A stretch of 64,000 nucleotides of DNA, from contig NZ_CP147012.1 in NCBI RefSeq assembly GCF_037126285.1, positions 4,548,676 through 4,612,675 on the forward strand, given 5' to 3'. Source of the stretch: Bernardetia sp. MNP-M8. GTDB taxonomy: Bacteria; Bacteroidota; Bacteroidia; Cytophagales; Bernardetiaceae. The notes under the pieces are model-generated. The model did not search any database, was not told the DNA's origin, and was given only the letters and a program-made list of their open reading frames with translations. Every line of letters begins with the position of its first letter. Within the stretch, counting starts at the first letter, position 1. The translations under genes and the position numbers were made by a program. Below, piece by piece: positions 18,541 to 27,602 of the stretch.

Positions 18541-19416
18541 CTAAACCGTTTTGACATAATACAAACTAAATAAATCAAAATCTTCGTGACTTTCTAGTTG
18601 ATCAAATTGATACCCAAAACTAAGATGTGCAGGACGCTCAGCAAACTTTACATAGGCGTATCTATCTAAAAGCTGAAAAATCTTTCCTTCTTTATTACTT
18701 TGTCCATAAAGAACAACTTCTAGTTTTTGAGAGTTTATTTTTATATCATCACTTACAGCTAAAATAAAATAAGCAACTTCTTCAGCATTTTTAAACTCAA
18801 AACGATTTAAGAAAAGTAAACTTTGTTCCTCTAAAACAGCTACAAAAAGTTGATTTCCTTCTATAAGTGCATGAACTTGATTCGCTTTATTTTCTTGTAA
18901 TAAAAGTCCTTCCAAAAAAGCAGCCGTTTGATGCACATACGTAATTCCTGTTTTTTGATGAGGATATTTTTCTTCTATCCAATCTGAAACCATTTTTGGC
19001 ATCGAAAAAAGACAATTTGTAGAGGCAAGCTGATGCTCACTAAACTGTACATACGTTTTTGAGGTATCCAAAGTAGTATTGAAACGCAAATAAGAAAGGG
19101 CATATTCTGTTCTGAAATATTCATCTGGAACAAAGGTAAATTCTTGTCCTCCCATCATAAGTGTAATTTTCTGCCAATATCCAGCCGAAGCAAAACTATG
19201 TGTATCTACCAAACTGCTAAAGGCTTCTAAAAACTGCTCATCGGTTTCTAAATAAAAATCAGATGTATATCGTTCGTAACACAGACAACGATCTGATTTT
19301 GTATCAAAAACCACTAAACGACATTGTGTAGGCGTAAGGGCAAAACAAAGTTTGTATCTACCTATTTGATCGACTTCAAACTTTTCATCTCTTATAATTA
19401 AATCTTCTTGGAACAC
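18541..19416 (-). CDS. DUF3822 family protein
   Basis: The 291-residue protein matches DUF3822, a Bacteroidota family whose predicted fold resembles actin/hexokinase-like ATPases. Typical features are the early FALTPTQCRLVVFD strand pair and a later HVHALIEGNQLFVAVLEEQSLLFLNRF segment. The start is a GTG at 19416; no nearby in-frame ATG is seen. In many Bacteroidota this gene sits before rsmD; here the HindIII-type pair follows 24 bp downstream instead, so the restriction-modification genes may have been inserted at this position. Function is unknown. Confidence 0.8.
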   Translation of the reverse strand: MFQEDLIIRDEKFEVDQIGRYKLCFALTPTQCRLVVFDTKSDRCLCYERYTSDFYLETDEQFLEAFSSLVDTHSFASAGYWQKITLMMGGQEFTFVPDEYFRTEYALSYLRFNTTLDTSKTYVQFSEHQLASTNCLFSMPKMVSDWIEEKYPHQKTGITYVHQTAAFLEGLLLQENKANQVHALIEGNQLFVAVLEEQSLLFLNRFEFKNAEEVAYFILAVSDDIKINSQKLEVVLYGQSNKEGKIFQLLDRYAYVKFAERPAHLSFGYQFDQLESHEDFDLFSLYYVKTV

Positions 19417-19817
19417 GCTATATTTTTGTGTTAATGTGATGCGATTAATTTTTTATTCTAACCAATCGAATAGCTAAGAAAGTAAAAAAAGTGCATTCTT
19501 ACAAATCAATTATTAATTATGAATCGAAAAGGGAATAAAGTCAATTAAAATTACCTTCTTTTAAGGTAGGGAAGCTAATTAAATTTATGACTAACTATTT
19601 CTTGGGAATAAATTATTGTCAGTGGAGATACCAATAGTAGTAAAAAAATAGGTATTATTGGTGTCTCCATCAAGGACAAAAACGTAACATGCTTTTTACA
19701 ACATCTCAAAAAAAAATATAGCACAAATTAAAATTGGTTTCTTTTCTCTTTTTGAGAAAATATAAATTACAAATAAATCAGTAAGTAAAAAACGTAAAAA
19801 AATACTTTCTAAAACAA
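19417..19817. repeat. 401-bp intergenic region with a GGTGTCTCC hairpin repeat
   Basis: Between DUF3822 and the histidine phosphatase (both minus) there is no ORF of note. The middle holds an imperfect inverted repeat at about 19624-19668: TGGAGATACCAATA pairs with TATTGGTGTCTCCA. Related sequences occur at about 27519-27545 and 61411-61442, so it is a copy of a dispersed hairpin family. The rest is AT-rich with no recognised signal. Confidence 0.6.
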
Positions 19818-20468
19818 TTATTTAGAAACATTCATTTCTTCCAAGTGGCTTTTATCATTAGCTAGTTGTAGTTCAAAACTATGCGTATCATAATGATAAT
19901 GCAAAATGTACAAACCTAGGTTGGAGTGTTCGAAGTCATCCATATTCGAAATAGGTTGTCGCATAAGTTGGCAGAGTAATATTCTCATTGCTCTTCCGTG
20001 CATACAAACCAAAACTTGTTTTTCGTGTGGACGGGAAAGAATTACCTCTAGGGCTTCTCTTTGTCTTTCTGCTACTTCAAGAGGACTTTCTCCTTTTGGT
20101 ACTTTTAGATGTAGCTCTCCATTACGCCAGCCTTTCAGCATTTCAAAATAGGCATCATTTTCTTCTTTTGTAACAGGTCTTCCTTCTTTATCGCCCCAAC
20201 TCACCTCATTGAGACCGATAAGTTTTTCCCAAGCTATTTCTAAATTTAAAAAATCTTGTACACTTTGATGTGTTCGTTTGAGCATTGAAGTATAGACTTT
20301 ATCAAATTTTGTATGTCCATGTTTTTGAAAAAATAGTTCAGCTTGTTGTCTTCCGACATCATTCAAATCTGAATCTATGCCACAACCTTGTACTAAACCT
20401 AATCGGTTGTATTCAGTTTGTCCGTGCCTAATAATATAAATAATTTTATCTGGAGTAGAGGTTTTCAT
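19818..20468 (-). CDS. Histidine phosphatase superfamily protein (PhoE/GpmB-like)
   Basis: The 216-residue protein has the RHG motif (IIRHGQTEYN, residues 13-22), in which the His is phosphorylated, an Arg in TSMLKRTHQS, a Glu in EVSWGDKEG, and the second His in VCMHGRAMRILL. This is the branch-1 phosphoglycerate-mutase-like phosphatase pattern, where enzymes dephosphorylate small metabolites such as sugar phosphates. No membrane or export signal is seen. The substrate cannot be predicted. Confidence 0.9.
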   Translation of the reverse strand: MKTSTPDKIIYIIRHGQTEYNRLGLVQGCGIDSDLNDVGRQQAELFFQKHGHTKFDKVYTSMLKRTHQSVQDFLNLEIAWEKLIGLNEVSWGDKEGRPVTKEENDAYFEMLKGWRNGELHLKVPKGESPLEVAERQREALEVILSRPHEKQVLVCMHGRAMRILLCQLMRQPISNMDDFEHSNLGLYILHYHYDTHSFELQLANDKSHLEEMNVSK

Positions 20469-20697
20469 AATGAATTGTGTTTTAGTGAATTGAGTATTTA
20501 TTTTTATAAATCTTTGTTAGATAATTTAGTTTTGTAGGAGTTTTTTTTGTTTATAAGTCAAATATAGATACAATTTACCCAAACAAAACTAAATAGATAA
20601 CGTCTGTATTAAATAAAATAGTTTCAAGAATTGTACTAATTTTATGTTACAGATTGATAAATAAGTAGAATTACAGACTAAATATAAAGTATAGAAA

Positions 20698-21741
20698 ATG
20701 AATATTCATAAAATAGACCCTCATTTACATCAATCTTTTTTAGAAGAAGAACGAAAAGATGCCATTACAGGAGACTTAATTCAAGCAAATGATGAGGTTG
20801 TTTTTTGTGGAGTTTGTAAATCTGCTTTTTTGAAAGATTCTTGGGAGTATATTGGTAAAAAACATTGTAATGAGTCTAAAACGCTTGATTCTGTTCCTAT
20901 TTCTCAGCCTTTATCGCTTAGTGTTTTCAAAATTATTCCTACATTTATTACGCTCATAAATTCAGATATTTCTTTTAAAGAGTGTCAAAATTTTCTTTCT
21001 ACTTTTAAGCCAAGTGATAAAAAAACAGTTATTTATTTGAAAGAAAACTTTAAGAAAGGAACGTCAAAATATAATGAGTTATCAGACCAATATAAAAGAA
21101 TAGAAAGTAAGCGCATAGGAGATGAAATGCGAAAAAATCACAAATCTGTTGAAACAATAGACGAGGATACTCTAAGAGCTTTCATTGTAACAGTAACAGT
21201 ATCAGTTTTTGCTATACCACTCTCAATCTTTGCGTTTAGTAGATTCATGAGAATTGGTTGGGTAGAATGAGTAGCTTTGGCTTTAGTAGTTATAGTAATA
21301 ATTTACTTTCTTACGACAAAGCTATTTAATAACTCTGAATCAAATGATAAGGAGATTGATTGTCTTCTAGAAAAGGAGCAAATCGGAAAAATACATGAAT
21401 TTCCATCAAAAAGCATGCATTCTTCAGACAATCATGATACTGTTACTTTTGGAATCTTCGATAATAGTTTATTTTTTTATTTTGAAGAAGCACAACAAGC
21501 TATTTTTGTAAAATTTACACGAATTGATCAAATTAGAATTAATTATCAATCTGATACCTATTGGTACATTACACTAATAAAACACAAAAAAAAAGATGTT
21601 GAGGTAATTATTCCGTTAGTCTTTTTGAATATAGAAGACGTGAATTTATTTTTATCAGAATTGATAAAATTGCAAAAAGAGTTTTATAAAACAGGAAATA
21701 TCACATTAATAGATTTTCCTTCTTATCGTAAGACATTATAA
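20698..21741 (+). pseudogene. First RING-like/TM/PH-like paralogue, interrupted by an in-frame TGA
   Basis: Two ORFs (20698-21270 and one read from 21277) are in the same frame and separated only by TGA at 21268-21270; together they equal one paralogue of about 347 aa. Residues 37-57 carry Cys37, Cys40, His56 and Cys57 (FCGVC...KHC), a RING or zinc-ribbon-like motif nearly identical in the next two genes. The TGA falls between two membrane segments (FIVTVTVSVFAIPLSIFAF and LALVVIVIIYFL). The second half has no early ATG and carries the conserved C-terminal block (VTFGIFDNSLFFYFEE). It could be a nonsense mutation, a genuine split, or readthrough; I favour a broken gene. Confidence 0.7.
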
Positions 21742-21747
21742 AGAAAG

Positions 21748-22851
21748 ATGAATATTCATAAAATAGATCCTCATTTACACCACTCTTTTTTAGAAGAAGA
21801 ACGAAAAGATGCTATTACAGGAGATTTGATTCAAGCAAATGACGAGGTTGTTTTTTGTGGAGTTTGTAAGTCTGCTTTTCAAAAGGATTCTTGGGAGTAT
21901 ATGGACAGAAAGCATTGTGGACAGACCAAAACACTTAAAAATGTTCCTATTTCTATGCCTTTGTTATTGAATGTTAGAACTATAAATCCTCACTTTATTA
22001 CGCTTACAAATTCTTCTACTTCCTTTAAAAAGTGTTTGAAACTACTTTCATCTTTTAAAGCAAAAGATAAAAAAGTAGATATTGCATTAAATTCTATTTT
22101 AAAGAGAGGAACAGAAGAATACGAAAAGCTGACAAAAAGAGCAATAAAGAAAATTGACAGAAAAATAGGACAAGAGAGAAAAATAAAAGAAAGTAGAAAT
22201 TTTTTATACCCTAATAAAGAGGAAGAGGAAAATATTGGAGATTTAATTAGAACCCGTACCATTCTAATTTCGTCTCTTGTATCAACTATTTTTATATTTT
22301 TGATTCCTGATGCATATGCTTTTGCTAGATTTCCATTTCTTATTGCTATATTTATTCTTATACTTTTGTCTTTTGAAAAAATTAAAAGTTTAATAAAGAA
22401 AGAGATTAAGAAAAGAAAAGAAATAACAAGAAAAAAGCAAATATCTTTGGGAAACTTTGAAAGCATGTTTGAGTTCAAATACTCAATTACTTTCGGCATT
22501 TTTAATCACAACCTATTCCTTTATTTCGAAGAATTAAAACAAGCAATCTTTGTAGAATTGACAAGAGTATCTAAAATAGAAATTAGATATAAATCCCATT
22601 GTTATATACTTTTGACCTTGAAAAGCTACAAAAGAGCTAAAAAGGAAATAGAAATACCTTTAGTTTTCTCAAAAAATTCAGAAGTAACAGAGTTTCTAGT
22701 AAAATTAGCTTCATCTAACAAAGAAATTGCGAACCCTTCAAATATAATGATTACTAGTTTTCCTGCTAATCAAAAAAAAACGTTACAAAGTAGCCTAAAA
22801 TTCTATCCAAATATTACTTTTATAGAAAATGAATATTCACAAAATAAATAG
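21748..22851 (+). CDS. RING-like zinc / membrane / PH-like protein, paralogue 2
   Basis: This 367-residue intact paralogue has an N-terminal domain (1-75) with Cys37-x2-Cys40 and a later HCGQTK, in the context TGDLIQANDEVVFCGVC, which resembles prokaryotic RING-type motifs. Then follow a low-conservation charged linker, two hydrophobic segments (about 170-215), a Lys/Arg-rich stretch, and a C-terminal domain (about 245-330: ITFGIFNHNLFLYFEELKQ, FVELTRVSKIEIRY) that reads like a bacterial PH-like beta fold. It is probably a cytosolic-face inner-membrane protein. It starts 6 bp after paralogue 1 and overlaps paralogue 3 by 23 bp. Confidence 0.7.
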   Translation: MNIHKIDPHLHHSFLEEERKDAITGDLIQANDEVVFCGVCKSAFQKDSWEYMDRKHCGQTKTLKNVPISMPLLLNVRTINPHFITLTNSSTSFKKCLKLLSSFKAKDKKVDIALNSILKRGTEEYEKLTKRAIKKIDRKIGQERKIKESRNFLYPNKEEEENIGDLIRTRTILISSLVSTIFIFLIPDAYAFARFPFLIAIFILILLSFEKIKSLIKKEIKKRKEITRKKQISLGNFESMFEFKYSITFGIFNHNLFLYFEELKQAIFVELTRVSKIEIRYKSHCYILLTLKSYKRAKKEIEIPLVFSKNSEVTEFLVKLASSNKEIANPSNIMITSFPANQKKTLQSSLKFYPNITFIENEYSQNK

Positions 22852-24043
22852 CCATTTACATCACTCTTTTTTAGAAGAAGAACGCAAAGATGGCATTACA
22901 GGAGATTTGATTCAAGCAAATGACGAGGTTGTTTTTTGTGGAGTTTGTAAGTCTTCTTTTCAGAAGGATTCATGGGAATACATGGACAGGAAACATTGTG
23001 GGCAGACCAAAACGCTTAATTCTGTTCCTGTTTCTAAACCATTATTGTTGAATGTTTCGATTATACAACCTTATTTTATTACGCTGACAAATTCTTTGGT
23101 TTCGTTTGAAAACTGTTTGGAAATGCTTTCTGACTTTAATCCAATAGATAAAAAAATAGAAATTCGATTAGACCCAGTTTTCAAAAAAGGAACAGAACAA
23201 TATATTGATTTATTAGAAAAAATAAAAGAGCCTACTGAAGGAGAATTACAAGTTCAAGAAACAGAAACAGAACAAGGTTGGTTATCGAATGTCATGATAT
23301 TTATCATAATAACTATAATAATTTCAGTCATTGTAGGGCTTTTTGCTATTCCTTTTTTAGATACAGTTTCGTCAAAACTTATCTTCTTTTCTTGTACTGC
23401 TTTGATGACTTATATTTTTGTTTATGGAAATACTAAATATTCACTCAAGAAAGCAGTTAAAAAGGAAAAATATCAACTTCCAATACGAAATACAGGTTTT
23501 TTAGAAAATGAAGAATCCGTTACTTTTGGTGTTTTCAATCACAATTTATTTCTTTATTTTGAAGGTATTCAACAAGGGGTTTTTATCGAACTTGCACGAG
23601 TAAGCGAAATCGAAATTCATTATCAATCTAGTTGTTACATTCATCTGATTTTGAAAAAACAAGACAAAACCCATAAGGAAGTTAGTATTCCTTTACTTTT
23701 CTCAAAAAAAGAACGAATAACTACTTTTCTATTACGTTTAGCCAAAACAAAAAAAGATATTTCAAGTCAAGCCAAAATTAAACTGGTTGATTTTCCTGAA
23801 AAAAGAGTTCGTTTACTCAAAAAAAAGTTGCTATTTTATACAGATTTTATTTTCCCTGTAAAAGTTGAAAAAAAGCAAAATTCTAAAACTGAAAATTATA
23901 TTTTAAGACAGGTAGATGCACGAAAAAGAGTAAAAACTGCCAAAGTAAGAGACTTCTTAGAAGATACCACTCGTTATAAAAACAGAAATCAACATCATCA
24001 AAATAGACATCAGACACAGTACAGAAATTACAAACGAAGATAA
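22829..24043 (+). CDS. RING-like zinc / membrane / PH-like protein, paralogue 3
   Basis: The 404-residue third copy repeats the same plan: a Cys/His N-terminus (FCGVCKSSFQKDSWEY, KHCGQTKTL), two membrane segments (about 150-205, with ITIIISVIVGLFAIPF), and the C-terminal block VTFGVFNHNLFLYFEG. It has an extra basic tail of about 60 residues (RKRVKTAK, ending in HHQNRHQTQYRNYKRR) that could bind nucleic acid or membranes. Its start codon lies inside the end of paralogue 2, so the three copies arose by tandem duplication and are translated from one mRNA. It ends 13 bp from the convergent sensor gene. Function unknown. Confidence 0.7.
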   Translation: MNIHKINSHLHHSFLEEERKDGITGDLIQANDEVVFCGVCKSSFQKDSWEYMDRKHCGQTKTLNSVPVSKPLLLNVSIIQPYFITLTNSLVSFENCLEMLSDFNPIDKKIEIRLDPVFKKGTEQYIDLLEKIKEPTEGELQVQETETEQGWLSNVMIFIIITIIISVIVGLFAIPFLDTVSSKLIFFSCTALMTYIFVYGNTKYSLKKAVKKEKYQLPIRNTGFLENEESVTFGVFNHNLFLYFEGIQQGVFIELARVSEIEIHYQSSCYIHLILKKQDKTHKEVSIPLLFSKKERITTFLLRLAKTKKDISSQAKIKLVDFPEKRVRLLKKKLLFYTDFIFPVKVEKKQNSKTENYILRQVDARKRVKTAKVRDFLEDTTRYKNRNQHHQNRHQTQYRNYKRR

Positions 24044-24056
24044 AAGATAGGCTATT

Positions 24057-27000
24057 TTAACTCCACTTAAACCCTAAAATAAGTTGGTCATCAATTTGCT
24101 CTTCATTTCCTTCTTCTTGCCATTTTTCCATAAAATCGGCAAAATATTCTTTCTGTTTGTCTAAAGGTTGAGAAGCTACTTCTTTAATCATTTCATAAAA
24201 ATTGTGTCTTCCTATTTTTTTATTCTCTTTTCCTCCAAATTGGTCTTGATAGCCATCAGAAGTAAGATAAAAAGTTGTATCCGAATTTGAAGATAAAGTA
24301 TGCAATGTAAATTCTATATCTTCTTCTTTTCCTCCAATAGAATGACGGTCGCCTTTTACAGAATGAAGTTTTTTATCTTGAACATAAATAAAAGGACGTT
24401 TTGCACCTGCAAAATAAACTTGTTTGTTTTCAACTTCATCACTATCAAAAGCACACAAAATAATATCCATTCCATCTTTGATATTACTTTCAGATTGTGA
24501 TAAATTCTGACGAATAAGTGTATGTAATCTACTCAAAACTTTGTGAGGTTGCCATTCTCCCTCTGCTTCAATGATTTGAGTGAGTGCAGAGTTGGCAGCC
24601 ATTGCCATAATTGCCCCTGGAACGCCGTGTCCTGTACAGTCAATTCCTGCAATAAGTATCTTGCCTTTTGTTTTTCCTATCCAATACGAATCACCACTCA
24701 CAACATCTTTTGGCTGATAATACACAAAATGATTGGGTAAAAGACGCAACAAAGTTTTTTCAGAAGGCAACATTGCTTGTTGGATTCGCTTTGCATAACG
24801 AATACTCTGACTAATTTTTTTATTCTGTTTATCAGCTTCTAAATAAATGAACGAAAGCTGTTCGGCTTGTAAACTAATATCATCTCGTTGCGCCAAAATT
24901 TCTTCTTTTTGCTGCATAATTTCAGCATTTCTTTCTACTAAAGAATCATTATAAGATACAATTTCTTCTTTTTGAGCATTGATTTCTTCGGTACGAATTT
25001 CTACAATTTTTTCTAAATGCAGTTTGTCATTCTGAATTTTTCGCATACGCAAATTATGACCTCCCCAAACTAAAAAACAAATACAAACTCCAGCTAAAAT
25101 CTGAAACCACAGGCGATTCCAAAAAGCAGGACTGATTACAAATGAAGTAGTTGCCAGCTCTTTAGAAACTACACCATCAGCATTGATGGCACGAACTTCA
25201 AAGTTATATTTTCCATAGGGAAGGCTTGTATAAGTAGCCAAATTTGCGTTTGTTGGAGGCGACCATTCTGTATCTAATCCAGTCAAACGATATTGATAAC
25301 GCAAATCAGTTGGATTCTTGTAGCTAATTCCTATAAAATTAAAAGTCAGATAATTTTTATCATAAGGTAATTCTTGATTACTAATTTGAATGGTATCTCT
25401 CAAAAATAACTGTGTGTTTTCTAAAAAAATAGGTGGAGGAGTTTCATTTTTTTCAAATAAAGTAGGATTACATTTCATAAGTCCATTGATTGTTCCAAAC
25501 CAAAGATTATCATTTTTATCTCTAAAAACTGAATTCTGATTCGTTTCCATTCCTGTAAAACCTTCCTTAAAGCTATATTTTTTTACTTCATTTGTTTTTG
25601 GGTTCAAGCGATTTAAGCCATCATTTGTTCCTATCCAAATATTTCCCAAAGCATCTCCAACAATTAAATAAGGATTATCAGAACCAATACCCTCTTTCGT
25701 TGTATAAACTTTAAAATCTTTTCCATCATACTTGAAAATACCACCTCCAATACTTGCAAACCACAAATTTCCGTCTGCATCTTCGGTAATGGCAGCAGGA
25801 CGATTGTGTGGTAAACCTTCTTTTTTGGTAAGGGAATGAAATTTTGTTCCATCATAGCGAGAAAGTCCATTATCATTACTTCCAAACCATAAATCCCCTT
25901 TTTTATCTTTATACAAAGTCCAAATTACATTACTGACAAGTCCTTCATTGGTTGTAAAATCTTGAGTAGAAACAGCTTTTTGTCCTTGCATAGTTAAACG
26001 AACACATTTTTGTCTAAAAACTGAAATCCAAATCTGATTAGCTTTATCTTCATTGATTGAAATAATAGGCGCATTTGGATTGCCATTTATCAATTTTGAA
26101 TAATCAGAAATTTGTTTGGTTTGAGGATTGTAACTCGCCAATTTTCCTCTCGCACCTATCCAAACCAAACCTCTTGAATCAGTATAAAGTGATGTAATTG
26201 AAGTGTTGGGGAAAATATTTATCTGTTCTATAGTAGCAATATTACTTTGAGCTTCATTTGTAAATGTATAGCGATACAAACCTGAAAGTGTTCCTGTCCA
26301 AACTCCTCCTTGATTATCTGTTGTGGTTGCAAAAACGATTTCGTCTTCAGCTTGCTTGATTTGTTCGAAGTAACGTCCTAGAAAAAGTGAAAGTCCTTTT
26401 CCCATGTGTGTGCCTATCCAAATTTGTCCCTCGTAGTCTTGTTCGATAGTGGTTACTTGCGACCCTGCAATTCCATTTTGAGTAGTAAAAGTTTCTATTT
26501 TTTTGTCTTTTATATGAATAGTTCCTCCATTTGTAGCTACCCAAATGCTTTTATCATTTGAGATTTTAAGTAAATTTATTCCATTCAAAAGAGGAATTTC
26601 ATTGACTGTATACTTTTCTAAAACAGTAGGTTTCTGTGCTTTTTCTAATGAAATTTTGAACAATTCATTCCCTGTGGCTACCCAAAACGTATTTTTATCT
26701 ATAAATTTGGCATCTGAAAAACCTGCTGCTTGTGAGTTGAGACTGAAAGGAGAAAGAAGAGAATCAAGTGTTGGTATTTGGTTAGTGGTATTTAATTTAT
26801 GTAATCCATTTGTTCCCACAACAAAAATTTCATCATTTTCTATAAAAATCTGACTAATAAAATTAGCTTTGAAATGATGAGAAAGTAGTTTTCCAGTAAT
26901 TGCATCTACCAAAAAAAGACCTGTATTTGTGGCTACCCAAAGTTTGTCATTTTGCGTTCGTAGGATAGAATTTACAGCTTTTATAGTATCGGCTGCAAAA

Positions 27001-27353
27001 TTGATAAATGTATTACCTTTTTTGAGAGAAATTCCTGTGTAGCGATGTCCTACCCAAATCTGATTTTGATTATCTTGATAAATTGTGGTTACATGATTGT
27101 CTCCTAAACCTTCTTTTTGTGTGTAGGTAGTAAAATTTTGTCCATTGAAAGAAGCAACTCCTCCTTGTGTTCCTACCCAAAGTTTAGACTGATTATCTAA
27201 AAGAAGAGAATAAACAGAGCTTTGTGGTAATCCTTCTTGTATAGTATAAGTACGAAAATGAGGATTTTGAGCCTGTGAGAAAGAAATACAGGGTAAATAA
27301 ATAAAAATAAAACTACTGAAAAATAGCAGTGTTTTTGATAAAAAAGAATTCAT
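24057..27353 (-). CDS. Beta-propeller sensor with Y_Y_Y domain and SpoIIE (PP2C) phosphatase output
   Basis: The 1098-residue protein has a signal peptide (to about residue 29), then many two-component-regulator propeller repeats (e.g. LWVGTQGG, IWIGTHMG, LWFASIGG) forming two periplasmic propellers. A Y_Y_Y domain (about 650-735, YRLTGLDTEWSPP) and one membrane helix (about 745-770) follow, then a coiled coil (about 785-870) and a SpoIIE/PP2C phosphatase domain (about 870-1098: GIDCTGHGVPGAIMAM, LTSDGYQDQFGG, DDQLILGF). The usual Bacteroidota version ends in a kinase; here the output is a serine phosphatase, typical of partner-switching control of anti-sigma pathways. No partner gene is adjacent. 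Confidence 0.9.
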   Translation of the reverse strand: MNSFLSKTLLFFSSFIFIYLPCISFSQAQNPHFRTYTIQEGLPQSSVYSLLLDNQSKLWVGTQGGVASFNGQNFTTYTQKEGLGDNHVTTIYQDNQNQIWVGHRYTGISLKKGNTFINFAADTIKAVNSILRTQNDKLWVATNTGLFLVDAITGKLLSHHFKANFISQIFIENDEIFVVGTNGLHKLNTTNQIPTLDSLLSPFSLNSQAAGFSDAKFIDKNTFWVATGNELFKISLEKAQKPTVLEKYTVNEIPLLNGINLLKISNDKSIWVATNGGTIHIKDKKIETFTTQNGIAGSQVTTIEQDYEGQIWIGTHMGKGLSLFLGRYFEQIKQAEDEIVFATTTDNQGGVWTGTLSGLYRYTFTNEAQSNIATIEQINIFPNTSITSLYTDSRGLVWIGARGKLASYNPQTKQISDYSKLINGNPNAPIISINEDKANQIWISVFRQKCVRLTMQGQKAVSTQDFTTNEGLVSNVIWTLYKDKKGDLWFGSNDNGLSRYDGTKFHSLTKKEGLPHNRPAAITEDADGNLWFASIGGGIFKYDGKDFKVYTTKEGIGSDNPYLIVGDALGNIWIGTNDGLNRLNPKTNEVKKYSFKEGFTGMETNQNSVFRDKNDNLWFGTINGLMKCNPTLFEKNETPPPIFLENTQLFLRDTIQISNQELPYDKNYLTFNFIGISYKNPTDLRYQYRLTGLDTEWSPPTNANLATYTSLPYGKYNFEVRAINADGVVSKELATTSFVISPAFWNRLWFQILAGVCICFLVWGGHNLRMRKIQNDKLHLEKIVEIRTEEINAQKEEIVSYNDSLVERNAEIMQQKEEILAQRDDISLQAEQLSFIYLEADKQNKKISQSIRYAKRIQQAMLPSEKTLLRLLPNHFVYYQPKDVVSGDSYWIGKTKGKILIAGIDCTGHGVPGAIMAMAANSALTQIIEAEGEWQPHKVLSRLHTLIRQNLSQSESNIKDGMDIILCAFDSDEVENKQVYFAGAKRPFIYVQDKKLHSVKGDRHSIGGKEEDIEFTLHTLSSNSDTTFYLTSDGYQDQFGGKENKKIGRHNFYEMIKEVASQPLDKQKEYFADFMEKWQEEGNEEQIDDQLILGFKWS

Positions 27354-27518
27354 AAATGCAATTATTAGGTAAAGTTTGGTACTCTAATTTACAAACTATT
27401 TCAAAACAATTGCATTTCTTTTCGATAAATTACCTAATTTTTCAATCTATTAAGTTCAAACTACCTTATTTTTTTACAAAAATGAGTGTCTTGATAAAGC
27501 CATGACTAGAAATACGTT

Positions 27519-27545
27519 TGCCATTGTTGGTGTCTCACTGACAAG
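27519..27545. repeat. Copy of the GTTGGTGTCTCACTGACAA repeat family
   Basis: CCATTGTTGGTGTCTCACTG followed by ACAA resembles the right arms at 19655-19680 and 61416-61442 (GTTGTCGGTGTCCTCACCGA). It lies between the sensor gene and the YihY gene, in front of the terminator at 27561. Confidence 0.5.
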
Positions 27546-27560
27546 ATTCAACTAACAAAA

Positions 27561-27593
27561 AAAAAGGAACTTGACATTAATCAAGTTCCTTTT
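27561..27593 (-). terminator. Terminator of the YihY/BrkB gene
   Basis: AAAAGGAACTTGA and TCAAGTTCCTTTT pair with a 6-nt loop. Read on the minus strand the hairpin is followed by a run of T, so it ends transcription of the gene that stops at 27603. Confidence 0.85.
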
Positions 27594-27602
27594 CTGAATA
27601 TC

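Noticed and set aside
21277-21741. Independent gene starting with TTG
   Set aside because: It is in frame with the upstream half, lacks an ATG and equals the C-terminal half of the paralogues.
22829-22851. Overlap of paralogues 2 and 3 as a frameshift or assembly error
   Set aside because: Both frames are open and intact through their conserved ends; a 23-bp overlap is plausible after duplication.
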